Assembly (NCBI GenBank): GCA_026645735.1
Contig: JAPKMT010000006.1
Coordinates: forward strand, 38,739-102,738
Direction: 5' to 3'
Length of the DNA stretch: 64,000 nt
From: Flexilinea sp.
GTDB lineage: Bacteria; Chloroflexota; Anaerolineae; Anaerolineales; Anaerolineaceae
The translations under genes were made by a program, and so were the position numbers. Positions 17,445 through 26,155 of this stretch are shown piece by piece (positions within the stretch are counted from its first letter, which is position 1; each line of letters opens with the position of its first letter). Below the pieces are notes generated by a model. It saw only the letters and a list, made by a program, of their open reading frames with translations, did no database searches and had not been told where the DNA came from.

Positions 17445-19244
17445 CTACTCATCATCCAACTGCAGGATTGCCATAAAGGCTTCCTGTGGAATTTCAACAT
17501 TACCAACCATCTTCATCCGCTTTTTCCCGCGTTTTTGTTTTTCAAGCAATTTCTTTTTCCGGGAGATGTCACCACCATAACATTTGGAAAGAACATCTTT
17601 CCGCATGGCCTTCACATTCGCGCGTGAAATTACCCTGCCGGAAGCGCTTGCCTGAATCGGAACTTCAAATAATTGTCTCGGGATTAATGCTTTCAGTTTG
17701 GTCACCAGCAACTGACCTTTGTGATATGCATCTTCCTTATGAACAATGGTAGCCAGTGCATCAACTGGTTCACCACCCACCAATACTTCAACTTTGACCA
17801 AATTGCCAGGACGATAATCCGCAATCTGGTAATCCATGGAAGCATACCCTTTTGTTCTTGATTTTAATTCATCAAAGAAATTGACGATGATTTCTGCCAG
17901 AGGAATCTCAAAATTTAATTGCACACGATCCGGAGCAGGATAATCCTGATCAACAAAAACCCCTCTACGTTTTCGGATTAATTCCATAATCGTGCCGTAA
18001 TACTCGGTTGGAGAAAATATCTGAAGGTGCATCCAAGGTTCAAGAATTTCATTGATTAATCCTTCGTCCGGCAATTGGACAGGAGAATCGACAAAAATTT
18101 TTGATCCATCATTCAGTAAAACCTGGTATTCCACCGATGGCGCTGTCACCACAATATCCAGATCATATTCTCTTTCTAAACGCTCCTGAATGATCTCCAT
18201 ATGAAACAGTCCAAGAAAACCGCAGCGAAATCCGAAATTTAACGCCTGTGATGTTTCAGGCTGATAATCTAAAGATGCATCATTTAATTGAAGTTTTTCC
18301 AAAGCATCGCGCAGATCATCATAATCTTCTCCTTCGACAGGGTAAATTCCGGCAAACACCATTGGTTTTGCTTTTTTATACCCTGGAAGCATCTCGGGAG
18401 CGGATTTATCAGCAGTCGTGATCGTATCTCCAACTCGGCATTCCCGGACAGTTTTTAATCCTGTGGCAATATACCCGACTTCACCGGCGGACAAACGTTG
18501 AACCGGTTTCATTTCCGGTGAAAAGATGCCGATTTCAACCGGTTTCAGATCCGTATTGGTTGCCATAAGATGTAAATTTGAATTTTGAGAAATGATTCCA
18601 TCACGGACCCGGATGTAAGCGATCACGCCTTTATAAGAGTCGTATATGGAGTCAAAGATCAGCGCTCTGGTCGGCATGGAATCATCACCGGTTGGCGGTG
18701 GAACTAATTTGACAACCTTTTCCAGAACCTGATCAATATTGATCCCTTCTTTGGCTGATATTCTGGGAATATCCTCCGCGGGGATTCCAAGTAGGTTGTT
18801 TAATTCTTCAGCAACTTCATCCGGAATCGCAGAAGGAAGATCAATTTTATTGATCACCGGAATAATGACCAGATCCGATTCCAAAGCGAGATACAGGTTG
18901 GCAAGTGTCTGTGCTTCAATTCCCTGCGTTGCATCCACAACCAACAAAGCCCCTTCGCACGCAGCCAATGCCCTGCTAACTTCATAATTAAAGTCAACAT
19001 GTCCCGGAGTATCAATTAAATTCAGCTCATAATTGTTGCCATCGGCTGCCAGGTAGTTCATCCGAACTGCGGAGGATTTTATGGTCACTCCTTTTTCACG
19101 TTCCAGATCCATACTGTCCAGCACTTGATTAACCATCTCGCGGTCGGATATGGTTCCAGTCATTTGCAGCAGCCGATCCGCAAGAGTCGACTTGCCATGA
19201 TCCACATGTGCGATAATACAGAAGTTGCGTATGTTTTCTTTCAT
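17445..19244 (-). CDS. lepA: Elongation factor 4 (LepA), ribosome back-translocase GTPase
   Basis: A 599-residue translational GTPase with all G motifs: AHVDHGKST (G1), DTPGHVDF (G3), NKIDLP (G4), SAKEG (G5). The EF4-specific C-terminus is complete, with [25 protein letters not shown] and the terminal VEIPQEAF segment. It acts on stalled or mis-translocated ribosomes. It is first in the minus-strand unit that runs into the glycan cluster; the UPF0104 start is 4 nt beyond its stop. A TATACT at 19257-19262 could be a -10 element, but no good -35 is spaced before it. Confidence 0.98.
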   Translation of the reverse strand: MKENIRNFCIIAHVDHGKSTLADRLLQMTGTISDREMVNQVLDSMDLEREKGVTIKSSAVRMNYLAADGNNYELNLIDTPGHVDFNYEVSRALAACEGALLVVDATQGIEAQTLANLYLALESDLVIIPVINKIDLPSAIPDEVAEELNNLLGIPAEDIPRISAKEGINIDQVLEKVVKLVPPPTGDDSMPTRALIFDSIYDSYKGVIAYIRVRDGIISQNSNLHLMATNTDLKPVEIGIFSPEMKPVQRLSAGEVGYIATGLKTVRECRVGDTITTADKSAPEMLPGYKKAKPMVFAGIYPVEGEDYDDLRDALEKLQLNDASLDYQPETSQALNFGFRCGFLGLFHMEIIQERLEREYDLDIVVTAPSVEYQVLLNDGSKIFVDSPVQLPDEGLINEILEPWMHLQIFSPTEYYGTIMELIRKRRGVFVDQDYPAPDRVQLNFEIPLAEIIVNFFDELKSRTKGYASMDYQIADYRPGNLVKVEVLVGGEPVDALATIVHKEDAYHKGQLLVTKLKALIPRQLFEVPIQASASGRVISRANVKAMRKDVLSKCYGGDISRKKKLLEKQKRGKKRMKMVGNVEIPQEAFMAILQLDDE

Positions 19245-19293
19245 AATCGGAAAATAAGTATATCATCAATTCTTACATCTCAATTTTATGTCT

Positions 19294-19367
19294 GATTGAA
19301 GCCAACGATTCGAATTATGAGAGGGATTACTTGTTGTTGTGATTGAAGCCAACAATTCGAATTATGA
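19294..19367. repeat. 27-bp direct repeat (two copies, one mismatch)
   Basis: Copies at 19294-19320 and 19341-19367 differ at one base (AACGATTCG versus AACAATTCG) and are separated by 20 nt. Their core (CAAC/ATTCGAA) resembles the outer end of the hairpin elements found elsewhere in the window. They sit between divergent lepA and the ABC importer promoter. Confidence 0.85.
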
Positions 19368-19400
19368 AAAAAATGATTGTCATTTTCTGTCACAATTTTA

Positions 19401-19429
19401 TTGACTTTATCACAGTAAAGTGATAACAT
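19401..19429 (+). promoter_or_regulatory. Sigma70-like promoter with dyad operator for the ABC importer operon
   Basis: TTGACT at 19401-19406 and TAACAT at 19424-19429 are separated by 17 nt. The spacer holds a 20-bp perfect dyad, TTATCAC-N6-GTGATAA (19407-19426), which overlaps the -10 by three bases. A repressor bound there would block RNA polymerase. The protein that binds is unknown; the TrpR-family gene at the end of this operon is a candidate. Confidence 0.75.
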
Positions 19430-19482
19430 ATTGTCATGGATGAAAAATCCGATCTTTGATTCGATTTTTGAGGAGCTTTATC

Positions 19483-20283
19483 ATGAAAAAGAATTCATTT
19501 GTATTAATTACTCTGCTTTTGACTGCAGTCGTCCTTTCCAGCTTTACATCGGTCTTTGCTGATGGAAAAACTACACTTGTAGTCGGTTTTGACCAGGATT
19601 TCCCGCCCTATGGTTTTGTAGGTGAAGACGGAGAATTTACTGGTTATGATCTCGAAATGGCCGCTGCTGCAGCTGAAATCATGGGTTTGGAAGTCGTCTA
19701 TCAGCCGATTGCATGGGATTCGAAAGACATGGAACTTGATTCCGGTACAATTGATTGTATTTGGAATGGATTCACCATTAATGGTCGTGAAGACAAATAT
19801 GAATGGACCGAAGCCTATAAAGATGCAGGACAGGTCATTTTAGTCAAAGCTGATTCGGATATCGAAACATTAGAGGACCTTGCAGGAAAAGTCGTTGCTG
19901 TTCAAACTGATTCCTCCGCTCTGGAAGCATTGGAATCCGAAGATTACAAAGATTTAGTTGCTGAATTCAAAGATCTTCTGGTTGTTGCGCAGTATAACAC
20001 TGCATTTATGGATCTTGAGGCAGGCGCAGTCGACGCCATCGCCATGGACCTCGATGTAGCAAACTTCCAAATTCAGGATAAAGAAGACCAATATCGGATT
20101 CTTGATGAAATGCTTCAGGCAGAACAGTATGGTGTCGGTTTCAAGCTGGGCAATACAGAACTGCGTGATAAAGTACAGAGCGCGTTGGAAGAGCTTGTCA
20201 AATCCGGAAAGTTTGCTGAGATTTCTGAGAAATGGTTTGAATACGATTCCTGTGTAATGAGTATCTGCAAGGATGAAGCATAA
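19483..20283 (+). CDS. Amino-acid ABC transporter substrate-binding protein (SBP_bac_3)
   Basis: A 266-residue polar amino-acid receptor. Residues 1-25 are a signal peptide (two Lys, long hydrophobic core, cleavage likely after VFA). There is no lipobox Cys, so it is probably released or held by another means. The mature chain has the family's features: VGFDQDFPPYGF, GYDLEMAAAAAEIMG, WDSKDMELDSGTIDCIWNG, and 'AVQTDSSA' in domain 2. The true start is the ATG at 19483 with AGGAG 8 nt before it; the TTG at 19456 has no ribosome site. First gene of the operon with permease, ATPase and a TrpR-type regulator. The ligand (arginine, glutamine or similar) cannot be told. Confidence 0.95.
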   Translation: MKKNSFVLITLLLTAVVLSSFTSVFADGKTTLVVGFDQDFPPYGFVGEDGEFTGYDLEMAAAAAEIMGLEVVYQPIAWDSKDMELDSGTIDCIWNGFTINGREDKYEWTEAYKDAGQVILVKADSDIETLEDLAGKVVAVQTDSSALEALESEDYKDLVAEFKDLLVVAQYNTAFMDLEAGAVDAIAMDLDVANFQIQDKEDQYRILDEMLQAEQYGVGFKLGNTELRDKVQSALEELVKSGKFAEISEKWFEYDSCVMSICKDEA

Positions 20284-20315
20284 TTAATAAAAATTTATTT
20301 GAATATCTGTGAAAC

Positions 20316-20440
20316 TTGAGCGCCAGTCAAGATGGAATAACGAAAACTGCTGTCGCTCAATCATTTTGAGTAACATAATACAAGGATGGCGGACAAAAGC
20401 GCTGGGGTGAAATGCAAAATTTCTCAGCGCTTTATCCTTG
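20316..20440 (+). promoter_or_regulatory. Intercistronic hairpins between receptor and permease genes
   Basis: The 194-nt gap holds two inverted repeats: TTGAGCG (20316-20322) with CGCTCAA (20354-20360), and a larger two-step stem, CAAGGAT (20381-20387)/ATCCTTG (20434-20440) enclosing AAGCGCTG (20397-20404)/CAGCGCTT (20425-20432). There is no T-tract after them. Such structures typically protect the upstream receptor mRNA and lower permease expression; this role is an inference. Confidence 0.65.
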
Positions 20441-20477
20441 AATAGGGATCAGTATTTCAAAAAAGGGAGAGAAGGAT

Positions 20478-21128
20478 ATGAGTATTTCTGTGATGTTGAG
20501 CAAACTGGGTGAAGGGATGATAACTTCGGTTCTGATTTTTACACTGACGTTACTATTTTCACTCCCGTTAGGTTTGATCGTAGCTCTTGCCAGAATGTCA
20601 AAAAATATCATTCTGCGAAATTTCACAAGGATCTATATCTCGATTATGCGTGGAACTCCCTTAATGCTCCAATTATTGGTCGTCTATTTTGGCCCTTATT
20701 ATTTATTTGGAATCTCCATCTCTTCTGGTTATCGATTTTGGGCAGTCATCCTTGCTTTTTCCATTAATTACGCAGCTTATTTTGCAGAAATTTATCGCGG
20801 AGGAATTGAATCGATGCCGCTTGGGCAATACGAGGCCGCCCGTGTTCTGGGTTATTCCGAATCACAGACCTTCATGAAAATCATACTTCCTCAAGTTATC
20901 AAACGAATTATTCCGGCAATTACAAATGAGGTCATCACCTTAATTAAAGACACCTCTCTGGCTTTTTCCATCGCAGTAACAGAAATGTTTACCGTTGCCA
21001 AAGCCATAGCATCATCAGAAAAAACCATGGTTTCGTATGTAGCAGCCGGGATTTTCTACTATGTGTTTAATTTTGTGGTCGCAGTTGTGATGGAATCTAT
21101 AGAGAAAAAACTTGATTATTACCGCTAA
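20478..21128 (+). CDS. Amino-acid ABC transporter permease (HisM/GlnP type)
   Basis: A 216-residue inner-membrane permease with about five hydrophobic segments. The coupling-helix EAA motif is clear: EAARVLGYSESQTFMKIILPQ near residues 118-138, and MRGTPLMLQL is the typical pre-loop of polar amino-acid permeases. It would form a homodimer working with the receptor upstream and the ATPase downstream. Start supported by GGGAG 11 nt ahead of the ATG. The next gene follows after 12 nt. Confidence 0.96.
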   Translation: MSISVMLSKLGEGMITSVLIFTLTLLFSLPLGLIVALARMSKNIILRNFTRIYISIMRGTPLMLQLLVVYFGPYYLFGISISSGYRFWAVILAFSINYAAYFAEIYRGGIESMPLGQYEAARVLGYSESQTFMKIILPQVIKRIIPAITNEVITLIKDTSLAFSIAVTEMFTVAKAIASSEKTMVSYVAAGIFYYVFNFVVAVVMESIEKKLDYYR

Positions 21129-21140
21129 GGAGCGATAGAA

Positions 21141-21905
21141 ATGGAAATCTTCAGCATTAAAAATGCTAAAAAAAGTTTTGAAAACAATCTGGAGGTTCTT
21201 CAAGATATTTCTATATCAGTCTCCAAAGGAGAAGTCGCAGCCATCATCGGTCCATCCGGTTCTGGAAAATCGACGTTGCTGCGATGTGCAACCTTGTTGG
21301 AAACAATGGACAGCGGCGAATTGATTTATTCCGGGGAAAAAGCAGCCTGGAATAATGAAGAGGGAAAGACTGTCTATGCTAGTCCAGAAAAGCTGAGACA
21401 AATCAAGAGCAAATTCGGATTGGTATTTCAAAATTTCAACCTTTTTCCTCACTATTCCGTATTAAAAAATATTACCGATGCGCCGATTTCCATCCAAAAA
21501 AGGAAAAAAGAAGAGGTGATGCAGGAAGCTCAGGTGCTGCTCGAAAAAATGGGGCTCAGTGACAAAGCGTATGCATATCCTTTTCAGCTCTCCGGCGGAC
21601 AACAGCAGCGCGTCTCGATTGCACGTGCACTGGCGATGAATCCGGATATTCTGTTTTTTGACGAACCGACCTCTGCCTTGGACCCGGAATTGACTGGTGA
21701 AATTCTGCGTGTCATTCGCAGCCTTGCTGCAGAACACATGACCATGGTGATTGTGACACATGAAATTGAATTCGCAAGAAATGTTGCCGACAGGATTATC
21801 TTTATCGCCGGAGGCGTTATTGTTGAAGAGGGTAATGCTGAATCGTTAATCAGCGATCCTCAAAATGATCGAACAAAAGCCTTTTTAAACCGTTTGCAGC
21901 GGTAA
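21141..21905 (+). CDS. Amino-acid ABC transporter ATP-binding protein (GlnQ type)
   Basis: A 254-residue ATPase with Walker A GPSGSGKST (residues about 37-45), Q-loop VFQNFNLFPH, signature LSGGQQQR, Walker B ILFFDEP with ALDPE D-loop, and switch His in VTHEIEFA. Insertion WNNEEGKTVYASPEKLR after strand 3 is longer than in E. coli GlnQ. It powers the importer encoded by the two upstream genes. Ribosome site AAGGAG just upstream; the TrpR-family gene follows 23 nt later. Confidence 0.97.
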   Translation: MEIFSIKNAKKSFENNLEVLQDISISVSKGEVAAIIGPSGSGKSTLLRCATLLETMDSGELIYSGEKAAWNNEEGKTVYASPEKLRQIKSKFGLVFQNFNLFPHYSVLKNITDAPISIQKRKKEEVMQEAQVLLEKMGLSDKAYAYPFQLSGGQQQRVSIARALAMNPDILFFDEPTSALDPELTGEILRVIRSLAAEHMTMVIVTHEIEFARNVADRIIFIAGGVIVEEGNAESLISDPQNDRTKAFLNRLQR

Positions 21906-21928
21906 AATTATAGAGGATGGAGGTCCGC

Positions 21929-22225
21929 ATGTACGAGAGCAAAATACAAAATCCGGAAACAGATGATTTGTTTCAAGCCGTTCTGGCACTGCAATCCGTT
22001 GAAGAATGCTACCGCTTCTTCGAGGATCTCTGTACTATCAAGGAAGTCAGCGAAATGGCACAGCGTCTTGAAGTCGCAAAAATGTTGCGCAATGGGATGA
22101 CCTTTAATGCAATTGCAGAAGAAACCGGAGCGTCAACCGCTACAATTGCCCGCGTCAACAAATGTCTTTTGTACGGAGCAAAAGGCTACACGACAATTCT
22201 TAATCGAATCGATCCAAAAGAATAA
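21929..22225 (+). CDS. TrpR/YerC-YecD family DNA-binding protein
   Basis: A 98-residue protein of the TrpR-like YerC/YecD family: all-helical, with the helix-turn-helix FNAIAEETGASTATIARVNK at about residues 58-77 and the leading FEDLCTIKEVSEMAQRLEVAKML dimer helices. YerC members are known as transcription regulators in Firmicutes; their ligands are poorly known. An earlier ATG (21917) contains the GGAGG ribosome site of the real start at 21929, so the short form is chosen. It closes the ABC importer operon, suggesting that it senses the imported amino acid and binds the promoter dyad at 19407-19426 (inference). Confidence 0.92.
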   Translation: MYESKIQNPETDDLFQAVLALQSVEECYRFFEDLCTIKEVSEMAQRLEVAKMLRNGMTFNAIAEETGASTATIARVNKCLLYGAKGYTTILNRIDPKE

Positions 22226-22320
22226 GAGACAAAATCTGTTGTTCTATTGCTTTTGCGCTTCGCGCAAAAGCAATAGAACAACAGAAAATTTTTTTCATGT
22301 TTCTCGATATTGTTTATCCT
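22226..22320. repeat. Intergenic hairpin element, copy 2
   Basis: A perfect 23-bp stem at 22236-22258/22262-22284 with a 3-nt TTC loop, followed by AAAATTTTTTT. It lies between convergent genes (TrpR-type regulator and tlyA) and has the form of a bidirectional terminator, but the stem is unusually long and shares its TGTTGTTC...TTTTGCGC outline with the other copies. Confidence 0.9.
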
Positions 22321-22333
22321 ATCGTAACATAAA

Positions 22334-23110
22334 TCAAATTACCTGCCGCACCCATAAATCAACATCCACAGCCTTGCCCGGATATTGAAACCATGCCAGA
22401 AATTCTACGTTTCCCTTTGGTCCAACCAGCGGTGATTTGATTAAACCTTTGGTTTCGTAATTCATCTCATTCGCTGCAGACAATACATCTCGCAGCACTT
22501 TCTGATGGATCTGTGAATCCCGGATAACCCCTGCTCCCTTTGCTGCTTCTTCCTTGCCTGCCTCAAATTGCGGCTTGATCAATGTAATCAGCGAACCGGT
22601 TTTGTCCTGATACCATTTCCGTATGACAGGTAAAAGTATTTTCAATGAAATAAAAGATGCATCGACGACGACCAGATCGATTGGATCCGGCAGCACATTC
22701 ACATCTCGCGCATTGGTCTTTTCCATCGAAATTACTTTCGGATGGTTCCGCATCTTCCAATGCAAGACGCCATAACCGACATCGATGGCATAGATTTTAT
22801 CCGCTCCATGCTGCAACAGGCAATCTGTAAATCCTCCGGTTGATGCACCCACATCGACACAAATCAGCCCTGATAAATTGGTAAGTTCAAAAGTATCCAA
22901 TGCCCCAAGCAATTTCTCTCCGCCTCGAGATACGAATTGAGGTCCGTGATCGATCGTGAAAAGATCATTCTCACTGAAAGCCAAGGATGGTTTGATGACC
23001 ATATTTCCGTTGACACGCACTTGTCCGGCCATAATTAATTTTTGTGCCAGTGTTCGGCTTTCGACAAGGCCTTTTTCTTGTAACAGAACATCCAATCTTT
23101 TTTTATTCAT
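22334..23110 (-). CDS. tlyA: TlyA family rRNA 2'-O-methyltransferase
   Basis: A 258-residue protein. Residues 1-60 form an S4 RNA-binding domain (RLDVLLQEKGLVESRTLAQK), followed by a FtsJ-like methyltransferase with DVGASTGGFTDCLLQ as SAM motif I and KPQFEAGKE as a catalytic-type Lys segment. TlyA enzymes methylate cytidines of 16S and/or 23S rRNA (capreomycin sensitivity in mycobacteria). The product is complete. It is alone on the minus strand, divergent from the isoprenoid operon. Function is established for the family; the exact rRNA site here is not known. Confidence 0.95.
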   Translation of the reverse strand: MNKKRLDVLLQEKGLVESRTLAQKLIMAGQVRVNGNMVIKPSLAFSENDLFTIDHGPQFVSRGGEKLLGALDTFELTNLSGLICVDVGASTGGFTDCLLQHGADKIYAIDVGYGVLHWKMRNHPKVISMEKTNARDVNVLPDPIDLVVVDASFISLKILLPVIRKWYQDKTGSLITLIKPQFEAGKEEAAKGAGVIRDSQIHQKVLRDVLSAANEMNYETKGLIKSPLVGPKGNVEFLAWFQYPGKAVDVDLWVRQVI

Positions 23111-23256
23111 TCAATACTTCCAGCCAATTTATGGATTGAATCAAGTTCACTTTTCCCAGATGTGTCTTTGAACAATTTGGAAAATTGTCCTGAAAAAGGG
23201 GCACAATCTGACCTTCACCAAACCAGACCTTTGAAAAAAGGAAATTTTCTCTTTAT

Positions 23257-23356
23257 TCAGCGATTCAAAATTTGGAAAAATAAATTGTTATTGTGGTGTT
23301 TTTGCGCTTCGCGCAAAAACACCACAATAACATATTTTCTTTCTCTATTCGATAAG
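23257..23356. repeat. Intergenic hairpin element, copy 3
   Basis: A perfect 22-bp stem, 23286-23307/23311-23332, loop TTC. Left flank ATTCAAAATTTGGAAA and right flank TATTCGAT resemble the outer parts of copies 1 and 4. It lies in the divergent region between tlyA and the UbiA-type gene, so it is not a simple terminator here. Confidence 0.88.
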
Positions 23357-23405
23357 TTTGTCCATATTTCAAATTGCTGTTCTTTAATAATTAAACACCA
23401 AAGAT

Positions 23406-23411
23406 TATAAT
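23406..23411 (+). promoter_or_regulatory. -10 element close to the start codon (possible leaderless mRNA)
   Basis: TATAAT at 23406-23411 lies 8 nt before the ATG at 23420, so transcription would start at or next to the start codon. No Shine-Dalgarno sequence precedes that ATG, which fits a leaderless transcript. The -35 is weak (TTTAAT at 17-nt spacing). Confidence 0.45.
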
Positions 23412-23419
23412 ATAGAATT

Positions 23420-24289
23420 ATGAGAAAAAATCCATACATTCGCGCACTCAGAATCCGACAATGGCCGAAAAATGGTTTTATCCTTGCGCCGCTGGTTTTT
23501 GATGGTCAATTGACAAATTTACCTGCACTTTCAAAAACATTTGCAGGATTTATTCTGTTGTGCATACTTTACAGTGGAATCTATGTTTTCAATGACATTC
23601 AAGATATCCAGTCTGACCGTGCTCATCCGCGCAAGAAATTTCGCCCTATCGCTTCCGGTGAAATTTCCATACGAAATGCCTGGCTTTATGCAACGATATT
23701 GGTTCTGTTCTCTCTTATTTGTGCATTCGTAATGGATCGCGAATTTTTGCTGATTCTATGCGCAATCCTTCTGATAAATATCATTTACACACAATTCGTC
23801 AAACACCTGCCAATTATCGATGTCATGGCCATCGGTCTCCTGTTTATCCTGAGAGTGGCAGCAGGAGCATCGCTGGTTATCGTAAAAATATTTTCTCCCT
23901 GGATTTATATCATCACCTTTATGTTGGCATTGTATCTTGGATTTGGGAAACGCCGCGCTGAACTGGCAATGCTTGCTGATCATGAAAATCTGACAAGACC
24001 CGTTTTGGACGGATATAGTCTGCCGCTGCTGGATCAATTAATTACGATTGTATCCAGTGTGACCATTGTCGGATATACGCTATATACATTTTCAGGGCCG
24101 ACGCTTCCTGAAAACAATCAGATGATGTTAACGATTCCATTTGTGGTCTATGGCATATTTCGATACCATTACCTGATTCAAATTGAACATGCCGGAGGAA
24201 CCCCGGAGGAAGTGTTATTTTCAGATCGTCCGCTCCAGATAACCATATTGCTCTACATCCTGATGGTCATCTATGCAATGTATGTATAA
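23420..24289 (+). CDS. UbiA-family decaprenyl-phosphate phosphoribosyltransferase-like protein
   Basis: A 289-residue membrane prenyltransferase-fold protein with about eight hydrophobic segments. The first Asp-rich motif, NDIQDIQSDRAHP, is followed by RKKFRPIASGEIS, the arrangement found in DPPR synthases (Rv3806c type), which move 5-phosphoribose from PRPP to polyprenyl phosphate. This makes it more likely a lipid-linked sugar enzyme than a quinone prenyltransferase. The second motif region contains 'DHENLTRPVLDGYSLPLLDQ'. It stands first in an operon with two isoprenoid kinases, so lipid carrier supply and use are encoded together (inference). Confidence 0.9.
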   Translation: MRKNPYIRALRIRQWPKNGFILAPLVFDGQLTNLPALSKTFAGFILLCILYSGIYVFNDIQDIQSDRAHPRKKFRPIASGEISIRNAWLYATILVLFSLICAFVMDREFLLILCAILLINIIYTQFVKHLPIIDVMAIGLLFILRVAAGASLVIVKIFSPWIYIITFMLALYLGFGKRRAELAMLADHENLTRPVLDGYSLPLLDQLITIVSSVTIVGYTLYTFSGPTLPENNQMMLTIPFVVYGIFRYHYLIQIEHAGGTPEEVLFSDRPLQITILLYILMVIYAMYV

Positions 24290-24304
24290 GGGATATCAAT
24301 AAGA

Positions 24305-25219
24305 ATGGGTATTGGCATTGCACCTGCAAAAACAATTTTGTTTGGAGAACATGCAGTCGTTTATGGAGAACCCGGAATAGCAATTCCTTTATGGGAAATC
24401 ACAACAACCGCTTCTTTTCAACCATTTCGAGATTCTGATCGGAAACGGGATTTTCATATCCATTCTCCGATGATCGGTTTGGATGCGGATTTTTCAGATA
24501 TACCGGTCAACCTTCCACTTAAGAAATTAATCATTCGATTAATGAACCTGCTGCATCTGACAGAACCTCCTGCGAAAATTTTGCAAATCGAATCAACAAT
24601 ACCGATAGCATCCGGACTTGGATCCGGTGCTGCCTGTTCCGTTGCTGTCATCCGTGCATTTTTCGATGAATATCACAGCAATTTCGATGATGCGGAAATC
24701 TCTGCTATTGCATTCGAAATAGAAAAATCCTATCATGGTTCTCCATCCGGTTTAGACAACACAACCATCAGTTTTGGCAAACCAGTTTATTTTCAAAAAG
24801 GAAAAGGGTTCGAAATTCTTAAACTGGATTCAAAACTGAACTTAATCGTAGCGGACACCGGTATTCAAAGCGTGACATCGGCAGTTGTACAAGATGTCCG
24901 AAATCACTATGAGCAGAATCAGGCGTTTATTCGTGCTATTGGGATCATTGCTGAAAAAGCGCGTCCGGCTGTCGAAAAGGGCGATGTGCAAGAAATTGGT
25001 CAGTTAATGAATGAAAATCATGATTATTTAAAGAAAATCAATGTATCCTGCTACGAGTTGGATTTGGCAGTAGAGACTGCGCGAAAACATGGCGCCATCG
25101 GAGCGAAATTAACCGGGGCTGGCCGGGGAGGAAATTTCATCGCTCTGGCAGAAAAGCCATCTGACATGATCGAAATTAAAAAATCATTGGTACATATTGG
25201 AGCAAAAATAATATTGTGA
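24305..25219 (+). CDS. mvk: Mevalonate kinase
   Basis: A 304-residue GHMP kinase. It opens with APAKTILFGEHAVVYGEPGIAIP, the conserved mevalonate kinase N-terminus; the ATP-binding IPIASGLGSGAACSVA lies at about residues 100-115; HGSPSGLDNTT holds the catalytic-Asp region; the C-terminal motif AKLTGAGRGGNFIAL is complete. It makes 5-phosphomevalonate in the cytosol. Together with the following isopentenyl phosphate kinase this suggests the archaeal-type mevalonate route (decarboxylation of phosphomevalonate, then phosphorylation of isopentenyl phosphate), as reported for some Chloroflexi. Its stop overlaps the next start (GTGA). Confidence 0.96.
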   Translation: MGIGIAPAKTILFGEHAVVYGEPGIAIPLWEITTTASFQPFRDSDRKRDFHIHSPMIGLDADFSDIPVNLPLKKLIIRLMNLLHLTEPPAKILQIESTIPIASGLGSGAACSVAVIRAFFDEYHSNFDDAEISAIAFEIEKSYHGSPSGLDNTTISFGKPVYFQKGKGFEILKLDSKLNLIVADTGIQSVTSAVVQDVRNHYEQNQAFIRAIGIIAEKARPAVEKGDVQEIGQLMNENHDYLKKINVSCYELDLAVETARKHGAIGAKLTGAGRGGNFIALAEKPSDMIEIKKSLVHIGAKIIL

Positions 25220-26025
25220 TTACACTTCTGAAACTAGGCGGTTCGCTGATTACTGAAAAAGATAAATCCCATCACGCAAGAAGGGCTACCATCCGTCGAT
25301 TGGGAATGGAAATAAAGGAAGCCTTAGAAGAACAACCTGGCCTTCAGATCATTCTCGGACATGGCTCCGGATCATTCGGCCATATTCCTGCCCATAAGTA
25401 CAAGACAAGAGAAGGAGTTTTTTCACAAAATGACTGGATTGGATTCACCGAAGTCCATCATGAAGCTCAATCTTTGAATCAGATTGTCATGGATGTTTTT
25501 TTTGAATGTGGCCTTCCATGTATTCCCATTTCTCCGCTCAGTACGGTGGAAGCGGAAAATGGTATTGCAGCAAAATGGAACATTTCCCCCATAACTGCTG
25601 CTTTACAGAACGGCATAATCCCCGTAGTATACGGGGACACGGTTTTTGACAGTATCCGCGGAGGGACAATCTTATCAACGGAAGATCTTTTTGTTTTCTT
25701 GGCAAAAAATATTTCACAAACCTGCAGGATTTTACTGGCAGGATGGGAAGAAGGTTTGTGGGAGGATTTTCCAGGTCGAACAAAACTTGTCTCCAGTCTG
25801 GATATATCCAATTATCAGGATTCAACAGTAAAATATTTGAAAGAATCTCTTTTTACGGATGTTACTGGAGGAATGGCTGAGAAGGTTCGTTTGATGGCCA
25901 ATTTAATTCAAAACGATATCATTTATACAGCTTTAATATTTACTGGTGAAAAACCTTTAAATTTAAAAAAAGCACTACTTGATCAAAAACCCGGAACACT
26001 GTTATATTCAAATAAGAAACAATGA
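25216..26025 (+). CDS. Isopentenyl phosphate kinase
   Basis: A 269-residue amino-acid-kinase-fold enzyme starting with GTG at 25216, overlapping the mevalonate kinase stop by 4 nt. The N-terminal LKLGGSLITEK and the GHGSGSFGH loop with a catalytic-type His are diagnostic of isopentenyl phosphate kinase rather than aspartate or UMP kinase. DVTGGMAEKVRL near the C-terminus is the nucleotide-binding Lys region. It converts isopentenyl phosphate to IPP with ATP. The enzyme before it in the pathway, phosphomevalonate decarboxylase, is not in the window. Confidence 0.95.
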   Translation: MITLLKLGGSLITEKDKSHHARRATIRRLGMEIKEALEEQPGLQIILGHGSGSFGHIPAHKYKTREGVFSQNDWIGFTEVHHEAQSLNQIVMDVFFECGLPCIPISPLSTVEAENGIAAKWNISPITAALQNGIIPVVYGDTVFDSIRGGTILSTEDLFVFLAKNISQTCRILLAGWEEGLWEDFPGRTKLVSSLDISNYQDSTVKYLKESLFTDVTGGMAEKVRLMANLIQNDIIYTALIFTGEKPLNLKKALLDQKPGTLLYSNKKQ

Positions 26026-26049
26026 ATGATATCTTCTTTTAGATTCATG

Positions 26050-26082
26050 AAAATCGAGAAATCCGATTTATCGATTTTTGTT
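26050..26082 (+). terminator. Rho-independent terminator after the isoprenoid operon
   Basis: AAAATCGA (26050-26057) pairs with TCGATTTT (26071-26078) around a 13-nt loop, followed by a short T-rich run. It lies 24 nt after the stop of the isopentenyl phosphate kinase gene. Confidence 0.65.
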
Positions 26083-26155
26083 GCACTAAACTGAGACTCC
26101 ATCCTTATTGAATATTTTTTCTTCCTGTTTGTAACGATATACAAAGGATCCAATT

